A DNA stretch of 32,645 nt from a virus, in IMG/VR virus record IMGVR_UViG_3300009158_000017, positions 1 through 32,645 of that record; one strand, given 5' to 3'. Made by a program: the position numbers and the translations under genes. The notes beneath the pieces were generated by a model that was given only the letters and a program-made list of their open reading frames with translations, did no database searches and was not told the DNA's origin. The stretch's first letter is position 1; each line of letters begins with the position of its first letter. Of the stretch, positions 6,515-14,088 are shown one piece after another.

Positions 6515-8994
6515 GCGATCGCATCATACTCATCCGCATCCAAGGCTTGGGCTCTTTGCTCTCTAATGACCAAATGGTCTTCACCTCACGGGGCACCCTT
6601 CCCTACCTGCCCGCCTTTGCCACCTTGGCGGGAGTGGTCTCCAATCTTGGGGATCAATTCAGTTCGGAGATCGGCTTCTTTGAGAGCATGGGGAGCGACC
6701 CCTCCACCAACTTCTCGGTGATCTCCACGGCGGAGACCCGCTCCGCGCTGCTAGGGCGGCGCAAGGTGGCCGTGCAGGATGTGAACGGTGCCCCCGTGGT
6801 GACCACCACCTATGTGCCCCCGCTCTTTGTCGGGATGACCATCGGAGTGAGTGACACCTCCTCCATGTTTGAGGGCCAACGCATCCGCATTGGCACCATA
6901 GCTTGGGAGGTGACCGCGGTGGTGGGTGCTGCCACCATCCGCGCCCGCCGCATTTGGGGCAGCCCCAACACTCCGATCCCAATGATTCTTGCGGGGCAAG
7001 AGGCGGTGGGCATGGTGGTCTATGACCTCTTTTTATCCACCGGGGGCGTGGAGGGTCTCCCGCTGGTGGTCTCTACGGCGGAGGTCACGGCCACCAGCCG
7101 ATCGGAGGAGGAAGTGATCTTTCGCGGGCAGATCACCAAGGTTGGGGTGGAGACCTCACGCGGGGCATCCAATCAGATCACCGTGCAATGCGGCAGCCTC
7201 ATGGGCTACCTCCGCAACGCCCCCTTCCGCCCTCCGATTAGCAATGATTCCACTCTTCTAGCCTCCCCAACTAGCTTTGATCCGTTGCTTCTTGGCGTGG
7301 CGGCGGGCATTGGAGGATTGGTCACCAAGACCAACACCGGGGTCTATGGCGTGCCAACATGGGCAACGGAAGGCGCGCCCGTGGATCCAGATGATGCCTA
7401 CAAGACCTCAATGAGGGCGTGGCAGGTGCGGGATGGGGGGCGGGGGTGTGTTATCCCTTACAGCACTGACCCATGGTCTAATGGACTCCAAGTAGATGGG
7501 CAAACCGCCACAATGGATTTTGCCACGGGTGGCCTTGGTTGGCTCATAGTCTTTGATTCAAGTTACTACACCCCCAACGGTAGCAGCCCTCTCACTATGA
7601 GCATGGGCGTCATTGCTAATGGATTTAGTGAAAGCACTCCCGGGGGTTTTCTGTTCAATGTGACCTCGGGGAGTGAGAGCGCGTTTGTGTGCAAAACTAG
7701 CACACCCGATTACATAATGTTATTAGATCTGCTATTTGGCACGGTTGACGATTATTTTGGCACTTATGGATGGCGAGGGGCCACCGAGGCCGCTTGGTTG
7801 CCCTATGCTGAGGATGAGGCATCCACCGATGTGGTGGATCTTGCCTCCCTTGAGGCGTTGCTCCAAGGCCGTGAGGATGTATTCCCCAACACCACTGATG
7901 GCACCCTAGAGGTTCCACTTTTCCGCGTGCTCCCCTATGATGCGGGCAACGCCAAGACCGTGGGGGATGTCCTTGGGCTCATCCTCAAGCGGCTTGGCGG
8001 CTTCATGGTCTATGACCGGGGCAAGCTCCGCTTTGGCTCATGGGCAGTGAATAACCCGATCCCCACGGTGGTGGACGATGAGGCCTTGGCGGAGCCCGCG
8101 ATCTCCTTGGACTTTGACCGCAACGCTTGCCTCCAAACGGTGGAGGTGGAGTGCGGGGTCTACCGGGTGAGCAATGATTCGGGATCGGATGCCCGGAGCA
8201 CCATCAAGCGGCCCGTGAGCAACCTTGACCTTGGCGCGGTGGGCATTGGCAAGACCACCCAAATGGGCAGTTTCACCGCTTCGCCCGAGGGCGCTGAAAC
8301 GGTCAACAACTTCATCCTTGGCAGTTCATGGTTTGCCAATGCCAACCAAGCGATCGTGCGATACTCCCAACCCGCTGCCAAGGTGGTGGTCACCTACCGG
8401 GATGCGGTGAGCGATCTGGTGGTGGGTGAGACCGTGGCCTTCTCCACGGCCTACCTCCCAAGCGCCACGGGTGAGATGGGGGTGACGCTGGCCACGGGGA
8501 TCGTGCTCAAGGCGGCCCGCTCATGGAAGACCCCCTCCACTGAGTATTCCCTTCTCCTCTTTGGCTATGTGGGGGCCAGCGCCTCCAAGGTGCCCCTCAT
8601 TGGAGCCTCGGCCCGTTGCACGGGGGTGGTCACGGGCAACGATGTGGAGGTGGAGCCCGTTTGGTTCACCCGCGGCTCTTCGGCCACGGGCGGGGCTCCC
8701 ACCTCCGATGTGGCGGCCTTTGGCCAGACCGCGATTTTGGCGGGCACTGATTCAGTGGCCGTGGTGCTCCTTGATGCCAATGGCACCGAGGTGGGCGGCG
8801 GTGCTGACTTGGCCACGCCCATTGTGGCAACCAATGAGCTCCGCTTCCCCGGAGCGCCTTTCCTTGGCACCACCATCCTCCCGGGCTATGTGATCACCTT
8901 GGCCAACTTCCCCCAAGGGTGGGATGCCTTGCAAGCGGCCTCCGATGGCACGGTGTCTGGTGATGCGGCCTTGGCCTTCCCGTGGGTGACCTAA
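6511..8994 (+). CDS. Tail hub / tail-tip protein with a GC-poor internal module
   Basis: An 827-residue protein from the ATG at 6511, which overlaps the previous stop as ATGA; an upstream ATG at 6475 lies inside the preceding gene and is less likely. Length, place and a beta-rich N-terminal half with ring-like segments (around residues 60-240) suggest a tail hub or baseplate-type tip protein. The segment around residues 445-560, with LGLILKRLGGFMVYDRGKLR, resembles hub domains that follow an insertion. DNA at about 7400-7780 (residues about 296-425) is clearly poorer in GC than its surroundings; the encoded stretch is rich in Ser, Thr, Tyr and Gly and may be an acquired receptor-binding module. 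The exact family is not established. Confidence 0.5.
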   Translation: MSDRIILIRIQGLGSLLSNDQMVFTSRGTLPYLPAFATLAGVVSNLGDQFSSEIGFFESMGSDPSTNFSVISTAETRSALLGRRKVAVQDVNGAPVVTTTYVPPLFVGMTIGVSDTSSMFEGQRIRIGTIAWEVTAVVGAATIRARRIWGSPNTPIPMILAGQEAVGMVVYDLFLSTGGVEGLPLVVSTAEVTATSRSEEEVIFRGQITKVGVETSRGASNQITVQCGSLMGYLRNAPFRPPISNDSTLLASPTSFDPLLLGVAAGIGGLVTKTNTGVYGVPTWATEGAPVDPDDAYKTSMRAWQVRDGGRGCVIPYSTDPWSNGLQVDGQTATMDFATGGLGWLIVFDSSYYTPNGSSPLTMSMGVIANGFSESTPGGFLFNVTSGSESAFVCKTSTPDYIMLLDLLFGTVDDYFGTYGWRGATEAAWLPYAEDEASTDVVDLASLEALLQGREDVFPNTTDGTLEVPLFRVLPYDAGNAKTVGDVLGLILKRLGGFMVYDRGKLRFGSWAVNNPIPTVVDDEALAEPAISLDFDRNACLQTVEVECGVYRVSNDSGSDARSTIKRPVSNLDLGAVGIGKTTQMGSFTASPEGAETVNNFILGSSWFANANQAIVRYSQPAAKVVVTYRDAVSDLVVGETVAFSTAYLPSATGEMGVTLATGIVLKAARSWKTPSTEYSLLLFGYVGASASKVPLIGASARCTGVVTGNDVEVEPVWFTRGSSATGGAPTSDVAAFGQTAILAGTDSVAVVLLDANGTEVGGGADLATPIVATNELRFPGAPFLGTTILPGYVITLANFPQGWDALQAASDGTVSGDAALAFPWVT

Positions 8995-10385
8995 TGGCAT
9001 GGAGCAAGCTAGACGAGGATAGGGCCGCGGCGGATGAGCCTTGGAGCGCCTTCTTGCTCAAGGGGCTCACTGACAATGTGAACGCCTACGCGGCTGAGCT
9101 GGCCCCGGGCTTTGCCGCCGCATGGAGCTACCAGCATCCGCCCAAGTGGGCCTCCCTGCTATCCTTTGCGGGCACCACCGTGGTCTTCAATTGCGGGCGC
9201 AAAGCTACGGCTTGCACCTTTGCCCTCAACTTTGACCATCACCCCACTCTCACGGGGTATCTCATGATCTCCCACCCCGCCACGGGAGCATCGGTGGTGG
9301 AGGAGATCACCGGGGGCACGGCGGTGGTCTCCATGACCCTAGCCCTACCCACCCCGCAAAGCGGCCCCCAAGAGTTTCAAGTGCTATACAAGAGCTCAAT
9401 GGCGGAAGAGAGCCTTGGAGACTTCGATTGCTTCACGGCCATTGGCAACCAAGTGGCGGTGCGCAATGGCACCCTCAATGTGGCGGCCAACGCGGGGCGG
9501 CAATTTTGGGCCTTGGTGCTCACCAGCTCCAATGTGGATGATGGGCAGCCGATCGCTCCGGGTGGCTTCCATCAATACCAGATCGGGCGGGTCAACCCCA
9601 CCACCACGGCGGGCGGCGGCAATCATGCGGATGGCTACCTCATCACTTGGCCCGATGTGGAGACCAACCCCCCGATCCTCCGCTCCACCTCTACCTTTGT
9701 GCAACAAGCCCCCAACTATGTGCAAGGGGATATCTTTGAGCTCTCTTGGATCTCGCTTCTTGGCGTGGGCTTCAAGGTGACCGCCAACGCGGCCTCCAAG
9801 GTGCCCATGGTCTATGCCCACGACCTAGCCCAATCGGTGGGGGGCATCCCTCGCTCCCAACGGCTCTTTGCGGGCAACCAACTCATTCAAGTGGCGGCCT
9901 CGGCCTCCAAGGATGAGGGTTTCTTGGGGTGCATAGTGGAGCCAGATGCGCCGCTCTTGAAGTTCTACGCATCGGATGAGAATGGCACGGCCAACCTCAC
10001 CCTCCGCTTCCGCGCCTTGGTCTACCAACCCACGTTTACCCCTCCCACTTGCACCATCTCAGTGGTGGAGGTCTTGCCCGGCCCCAACTTCAATCCTCTT
10101 TTGAGCTTTGATCTTGGCATCCTTGCGATCCCCTTGATGCGGCCTCGCAACTCATTTGAGCAAAGGGGGTTTTGCACGCTGGCCATCAATGGGGTCAACC
10201 TTGGCGCGGATGAGTGGGGCATGGCCGATGCAAGCTTTGGCATGGATCTCATGAGCCCGCCAATCATTGAGCAAACCCTCCGTTTTCCCGTGCAAAGGGT
10301 GGGAGCCACAAGTGCGATCTATGCCATCCAAGTGGACTTCACCTCGGCGGTCTATGTGGCCTCCTTCTACCTTGGCGGAGGTTAG
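8994..10385 (+). CDS. Minor tail protein, unknown family
   Basis: A 463-residue protein starting at the ATG of a TAATG overlap with the hub gene; an in-frame ATG at 8982 lies upstream. It is rich in beta-forming residues and Asn/Thr, with no signal peptide or membrane segment. It lies in the tail-tip block downstream of the hub, so it is probably a structural tip or fibre component that contacts the host. No collagen-like repeat, pectate-lyase repeat or peptidase motif was visible. Its stop is two bases before the next start. Confidence 0.5.
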   Translation: MAWSKLDEDRAAADEPWSAFLLKGLTDNVNAYAAELAPGFAAAWSYQHPPKWASLLSFAGTTVVFNCGRKATACTFALNFDHHPTLTGYLMISHPATGASVVEEITGGTAVVSMTLALPTPQSGPQEFQVLYKSSMAEESLGDFDCFTAIGNQVAVRNGTLNVAANAGRQFWALVLTSSNVDDGQPIAPGGFHQYQIGRVNPTTTAGGGNHADGYLITWPDVETNPPILRSTSTFVQQAPNYVQGDIFELSWISLLGVGFKVTANAASKVPMVYAHDLAQSVGGIPRSQRLFAGNQLIQVAASASKDEGFLGCIVEPDAPLLKFYASDENGTANLTLRFRALVYQPTFTPPTCTISVVEVLPGPNFNPLLSFDLGILAIPLMRPRNSFEQRGFCTLAINGVNLGADEWGMADASFGMDLMSPPIIEQTLRFPVQRVGATSAIYAIQVDFTSAVYVASFYLGGG

Positions 10386-10387
10386 CC

Positions 10388-10846
10388 ATGGGCTTCTCGG
10401 TTCCTAACACCCTGCCCACCTTGCCCGCCTATGGGCTGCCCCCCAATGTGATCCGGGCAAGCTACGCCCTCAACCTCATCCAAACCGATGCTTTCCAATT
10501 CGCCACCTCACGGCGGAAAGTATGCAACCTCTTCACCATCTCACCCTTGCCCGCGGGCTCGGAGGTGCGGGTGGCGGAGTTCTTCTATTACCCACTTGGC
10601 ACCTCCGCGGGCTCCTTGGAGATCGTCCTTTACAGTGAGGCGGTGGATGTGAAGATCTCTAGCCTCACCAGCGGGGTGGATGTGACCCTCGGAGGGAGCG
10701 GCGCGGCGGATGTGCACACGGGCACCCTCACGGGCCTCACCAGCGTGCCACAAATCATGCGGATCGCGGTCACCGATCTTGGCTCGGGCTACATTGTGGG
10801 CCTCTTCATGTATGAATCTTCTCTCACGGCGGGCGAGCTCCCCTAA
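10388..10846 (+). CDS. Small beta-rich tail-tip protein, unknown
   Basis: A 152-residue protein with alternating hydrophobic strands (EVRVAEFFYYPLG, GSLEIVLYSEAVDVKISSL, IMRIAVTDLGSGYIVGLFMY) and few charged residues. This pattern fits a compact beta-sandwich such as a small receptor-binding or carbohydrate-binding domain. It is packed two bases after the previous gene and belongs to the tail operon. I do not recognise a family, and a fibre-associated role is inferred from context. Confidence 0.45.
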   Translation: MGFSVPNTLPTLPAYGLPPNVIRASYALNLIQTDAFQFATSRRKVCNLFTISPLPAGSEVRVAEFFYYPLGTSAGSLEIVLYSEAVDVKISSLTSGVDVTLGGSGAADVHTGTLTGLTSVPQIMRIAVTDLGSGYIVGLFMYESSLTAGELP

Positions 10847-10861
10847 CCCTCAAGGCAACCC

Positions 10862-11206
10862 ATGGCATTTCTAACTTTCCCCCGCGCTGCCAAGGCGCTC
10901 ATTGGCTCCAAGCTCCGGGCCACCTCCTCGGGCGTGAGCCTTGCCACTCCTTGGGGGTCTCACTTGGATTTTGATGTGAGCACCTCGGAGGCGGCTGAGC
11001 TGGCCAGCCTCTTTGAGGGCTTGGCGGCGGCCTTCCGCGCTAGGGGTGCGGTGGCTCCCGCTGCCACCGTAGCGGAGGAGCCCGCGCCCCCTGCTAGTGA
11101 GGCCGTGGAGAGCGTGGAGGCCCGTGAGGCCTTCCCTGATGTTGACCCCCATGTAGTGGCCTTGCCCAAGGTCAAGCGGGCCTATGTAAAGAAGGGGGCC
11201 AAGTGA
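10862..11206 (+). CDS. Unknown small protein before the lysis genes
   Basis: A 114-residue protein. The first 60 residues could form a small folded domain; the rest is a low-complexity Ala/Glu/Pro/Val tail (about residues 60-95) with a basic C-terminus (KVKRAYVKKGAK). The gene sits between tail-tip genes and the endolysin and its stop overlaps the endolysin start as GTGA. It could be a minor virion component or a lysis accessory. Nothing in the sequence decides between these. Confidence 0.5.
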   Translation: MAFLTFPRAAKALIGSKLRATSSGVSLATPWGSHLDFDVSTSEAAELASLFEGLAAAFRARGAVAPAATVAEEPAPPASEAVESVEAREAFPDVDPHVVALPKVKRAYVKKGAK

Positions 11207-11778
11207 GCCTCAAAGCGGGGCTGGTGGTCTCGGCGCTCCGGGAGCTCTCTCTCCATGTAGTGGAGGAGGGTGGCCCCAATCGCGGGGCCAAGGTGGAGAG
11301 TTACCAGCGGGCCGCGGGGTTGCATCCCGGAGACCCGTGGTGCGCCGCCTTTGTGGCTTGGAATGTGGCAACGGCCAAGGGCGTGGCCAAGCCTCCCTCT
11401 TGGACTAGCGGATCGGCCATCACTACATGGCACCGCGGCTCTCGCGGGCTTGCGGCTGGTGACAAGGCCACCCCGCTTGAGGGGGAGGCGCGGCTCAAGG
11501 TAGAGCCCGGTTGGGTATGGGTGCGGGCGACCACCGCCAAGGATGCGGACGCGGCCCGCAAGGGAGGATGGGTCAAGGGCCATTGCGGGATCGTGGTGGC
11601 AGTGGATGAGGTGGGCTTCCACACGGTGGAGGGCAACACAAATAAGGCGGGCAGCCGTGAGGGGGATGGGGTGTGGGGCAAGCTCCACAAGTGGGAAGAT
11701 GCGGCGCTCATGGGGCGCACCGTTGGTTGGTTTGACCCGGATGCAACGGAAGCGGCGGCGGCGGCTCCAAAGGCTTGA
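11203..11778 (+). CDS. Endolysin, CHAP-like peptidoglycan amidase/peptidase
   Basis: A 191-residue enzyme that should cut peptidoglycan cross-bridges or the amide bond and release progeny. It has the CHAP/NlpC-like order: GDPWCAAFVAW with the probable nucleophile Cys47, then KGHCGIVVAVD with the probable base His127, then HTVEGNTN with polar residues Glu143/Asn145. The N-terminal ELSLHVVEEGGPNRGAKV is typical of single-domain phage lysins of this type. No signal peptide or cell-wall binding domain is seen, so release would depend on a holin. The start is GTG at 11203 inside the previous stop (GTGA). The C-terminus ends in an Ala-rich tail. Confidence 0.78.
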   Translation: MSLKAGLVVSALRELSLHVVEEGGPNRGAKVESYQRAAGLHPGDPWCAAFVAWNVATAKGVAKPPSWTSGSAITTWHRGSRGLAAGDKATPLEGEARLKVEPGWVWVRATTAKDADAARKGGWVKGHCGIVVAVDEVGFHTVEGNTNKAGSREGDGVWGKLHKWEDAALMGRTVGWFDPDATEAAAAAPKA

Positions 11779-11786
11779 TCTTTTGC

Positions 11787-11805
11787 CCCGTTTGGTCAAA
11801 ACGGG
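11787..11805 (+). other. Stem-loop between endolysin and membrane protein genes
   Basis: CCCGTTT (11787-11793) pairs with AAACGGG (11799-11805) around the loop GGTCA, eight bases after the endolysin stop. No U-run follows on either strand, so it does not look like an intrinsic terminator. It may affect mRNA stability or translation of the downstream gene at 11838. Confidence 0.45.
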
Positions 11806-11837
11806 CTCCCGTATCCTTCCCACTCTTGGGGGTCTCC

Positions 11838-12083
11838 ATGCTCAAGCTCACACACTCCAAAGGTCCGCTCAATGGCGGCCTTGCGATCGGTGCCATCCTT
11901 GGCGCTGCCATCCCCATCTTGGCGGTGGCTCTCACGGGCGGGGTGGCAGCGGTGCCCCTCACGCTATGGCTAGGCCTTGGCGGTGCCTTTGCGGGCCTCT
12001 TTGCGGGCAATGTGGAGCCCAAGACCGCGGTGGAGAGGGCGCTTGATGCGGATGCGGCCAAGGCTGGTGGCTCGGATGAGTGA
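11838..12083 (+). CDS. Small membrane protein, candidate holin
   Basis: An 81-residue protein from the ATG at 11838; an ATG at 11775 is in frame but overlaps the endolysin stop and the hairpin. Residues about 12-60 are almost entirely hydrophobic (GLAIGAILGAAIPILAVALT, then a second Leu/Gly/Ala segment), which fits two membrane helices. A short acidic/basic tail follows. Size, two helices and place next to the endolysin suggest a class II type holin, but many small phage membrane proteins look like this. It overlaps the next gene by 8 bases. Confidence 0.6.
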   Translation: MLKLTHSKGPLNGGLAIGAILGAAIPILAVALTGGVAAVPLTLWLGLGGAFAGLFAGNVEPKTAVERALDADAAKAGGSDE

Positions 12084-12378
12084 GCCCAAGGTCACGGGCA
12101 GCTTGGAAGCGGTAGCCTCCCGTGCGGTGGTCACCCTGCCAACAGCGTGGCGGATCTTCACGGGGATCGGCTCCTTTGCCTCCACGGCCCTCTTGGTGAT
12201 CCTCTCCTTTGTGGGCCAGACCGTGAGAGCCGAATGGGTAGAGCTGCGGGCGGAGCTCAGTGAGATCCGGGCCAAGCTTGCGGAGCAACCCGACCCGGAG
12301 GAGTTCCGCGCCTTGCGAAGCAAGGTAGAGGGGATCAATGAGAAGGTGATCCGCATTGAGGCCCGCTTTGATGAGTGA
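12076..12378 (+). CDS. Membrane protein with coiled-coil tail, holin or spanin-like
   Basis: A 100-residue protein from the ATG at 12076. One hydrophobic helix lies at about residues 22-47 (IFTGIGSFASTALLVILSF), followed by a charged helix with heptad spacing to the C-terminus (EWVELRAELSEIRAKLAEQP onward). A single anchor plus a long coiled coil is the form of an inner-membrane spanin (Rz-like) and also of some holin-associated proteins. No lipobox partner gene was seen inside or beside it. It is the last gene of the rightward arm, and its 3' end overlaps the converging nuclease gene by 44 bases. Confidence 0.55.
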   Translation: MSEPKVTGSLEAVASRAVVTLPTAWRIFTGIGSFASTALLVILSFVGQTVRAEWVELRAELSEIRAKLAEQPDPEEFRALRSKVEGINEKVIRIEARFDE

Positions 12379-12991
12379 CCGCTTGCCATGCCTCCCACGC
12401 TGGTGAGCCCTTGACGGCCACGCTCTTGGTGGCCTCATCCCACGGGGCAAAGGGGCGGAGCGGCCCGCCATCTTGGATGCGGAGCACTCGGCGGCCTCCG
12501 ATGTTTCCCCGCTCCCGCTTGGGTAGGGGATAGGTCAAAGCCGGGTCGGTGGTGGAGATGAGCGGCACTAGGTCTTGGATATCAGACCACCAGCAGCCCG
12601 CTTGACCGCTTGAGGCCCATTGGCCTTTGGGCAGCCCTCGCACCACAAAGACCAAGACCACGCGGGTGGAGTATCGCTCCGCCACCTTGGCATATTTCTC
12701 TATGTGCTCCACCTCCATGATGGTGGAGAGGGGGCCGTTGGTGTGAGGCTCTTGCCACCAATCCCGTTTAGCCTTCACCTCCACCAAGGTGACCCCTTGG
12801 CCCGCATCCATGCTGATCAGGTCGGGGATGGGGAGGCCGTGGGAATCGTGATAGGCGGCCTTGCCCTCCACCTCATCCGCCCGCCACACTCTCCGATCCT
12901 TTTGGTGTGAGAGGTAGCGGAAGATCGCCTCTTGCGCCTCAAGGCCAAAGGCCTTGGCCTCGGCCCACGGCTTGGGGTCAAAGCGGCTCAC
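12335..12991 (-). CDS. PD-(D/E)XK nuclease
   Basis: A 218-residue protein with a clear PD-(D/E)XK core: IPDLISM (Asp57), then TLVEVKAK (Glu71, Lys73), then a helix with EKYAKVAERY and a strand VVLVFVVRG. This is the layout of Hjc-like resolvases and related phage nucleases, which cut branched or double-stranded DNA with a divalent metal. The GTG start at 12989-12991 overlaps the upstream stop as GTGA, so it is translated with the basic protein and methyltransferase upstream. The C-terminal 60 residues are not conserved in appearance and the 3' end runs 44 bases into the converging gene. The substrate is unknown. Confidence 0.72.
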   Translation of the reverse strand: MSRFDPKPWAEAKAFGLEAQEAIFRYLSHQKDRRVWRADEVEGKAAYHDSHGLPIPDLISMDAGQGVTLVEVKAKRDWWQEPHTNGPLSTIMEVEHIEKYAKVAERYSTRVVLVFVVRGLPKGQWASSGQAGCWWSDIQDLVPLISTTDPALTYPLPKRERGNIGGRRVLRIQDGGPLRPFAPWDEATKSVAVKGSPAWEAWQAVTHQSGPQCGSPSH

Positions 12992-14088
12992 TTGTCACCC
13001 CCGCTGGTGGTGTTGCGGAGTGCCTTTTGCTCCCGCTTGAGGATGCCTTGGAGCGCCCTCTCAAGCCGCTTGGCCTTGGCGGCGGCTGCTATGCCATCGG
13101 CCAGCTCTTGGAGCTTGGCCTTGGCCCTCTCCTCCCTTGCCGCCCGTTGCTTGGCGGTGCGCTCCCGCTCCTTGGCCGCGGCCTTGGCCTTGACCTTGGC
13201 AGCATAGGCGGGATCGGCGGCCACGCGGGCATTGTGGAGATCCCGCCGCCGTGCATACTCCTTTGCCTTGCGGGCTGAGATGGCCTCCGGGGTGTTGCGG
13301 GCAGCCTTGGCGGCGGCCTTGATGGCTCGGGCTTCCGCATTGCGGATACGGCTCCGCTCCCTTTGCTTGGCCTTCCATTGGGCGTTGTATTCCTTATCTT
13401 TGGCCCGCTTCTCGGCCAGCCGCTTGGCATGGGCAATGTTGGCGGCCTTGGCGGTCTCCTTGCGGCGGGCCTCACGGGTGGCCTCCACCGCGGCCTTCTT
13501 GGCCTCGGCCTCTTGCTCCTTGGCGGCCTTCTCCGCTGCTATCGCGGCAATGCGGGCCACGGCCTCCGCCTTCTCCTCCTCGGTGAGGCGGGGGCGGGCC
13601 TTGGGGGTCTTGCGGGTGGAATGGCGCGCCCCCGTATCCTTGAGGCGCACCCATCCCTTGCTCTCCCCGGGGGCAAGAGGGGCAGGGGCGGCGGCGGGGG
13701 CTACGGTGGCAAGGGCCAGCGGTTCAACCTTGGGGATGAGGGCCACCGCGGCCTTCTTGCCATGGCGGCGGATGGCTTGCACCTCCCGGAGCGTGGGGGT
13801 ATCTTGGGAGCGGTTGCGCCCTCCGCCGTTGCGGGTGCGGGCCTCTTGCTCCTTGGCCTTGCGATTCTCATGGGCGAGCCAAGTGTTGAGAGCTGACACC
13901 AGATCGCAAGATGCCTCCCACGGGGTGAGTTCGGGCATGGGGAGGGTGGCAAGGAGTGGGGAGAGCCAAGCGCCGCGGGCTATCACTAGGCGGCGCACGG
14001 CGATGGCTTCGGGGTGGCCAGCCTTGACGCGATCGTTGGCAACGCGGTGGCGGATGGCGGCGGGATGTTGGGTGGTGATAGCGGTCAC
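12988..14088 (-). CDS. Lys/Ala/Arg-rich helical protein, possible DNA binder
   Basis: A 366-residue protein of unknown family. Residues 1-90 look folded (WLSPLLATLPMPELTPWEAS, then ALNTWLAHENRKAK). Residues about 115-155 form an Ala/Pro-rich linker. From about residue 165 to the end it is a long, highly charged helix of Lys, Arg, Ala and Glu (for example EEKAEAVARIAAIAAEKAAK). Such tails bind DNA or RNA non-specifically or form coiled coils. The start is GTG 14086-14088 overlapping the methyltransferase stop, and its own stop overlaps the nuclease start. Coupling to both enzymes suggests a shared process on DNA. Low complexity will make family searches unreliable. Confidence 0.6.
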   Translation of the reverse strand: MTAITTQHPAAIRHRVANDRVKAGHPEAIAVRRLVIARGAWLSPLLATLPMPELTPWEASCDLVSALNTWLAHENRKAKEQEARTRNGGGRNRSQDTPTLREVQAIRRHGKKAAVALIPKVEPLALATVAPAAAPAPLAPGESKGWVRLKDTGARHSTRKTPKARPRLTEEEKAEAVARIAAIAAEKAAKEQEAEAKKAAVEATREARRKETAKAANIAHAKRLAEKRAKDKEYNAQWKAKQRERSRIRNAEARAIKAAAKAARNTPEAISARKAKEYARRRDLHNARVAADPAYAAKVKAKAAAKERERTAKQRAAREERAKAKLQELADGIAAAAKAKRLERALQGILKREQKALRNTTSGGDK

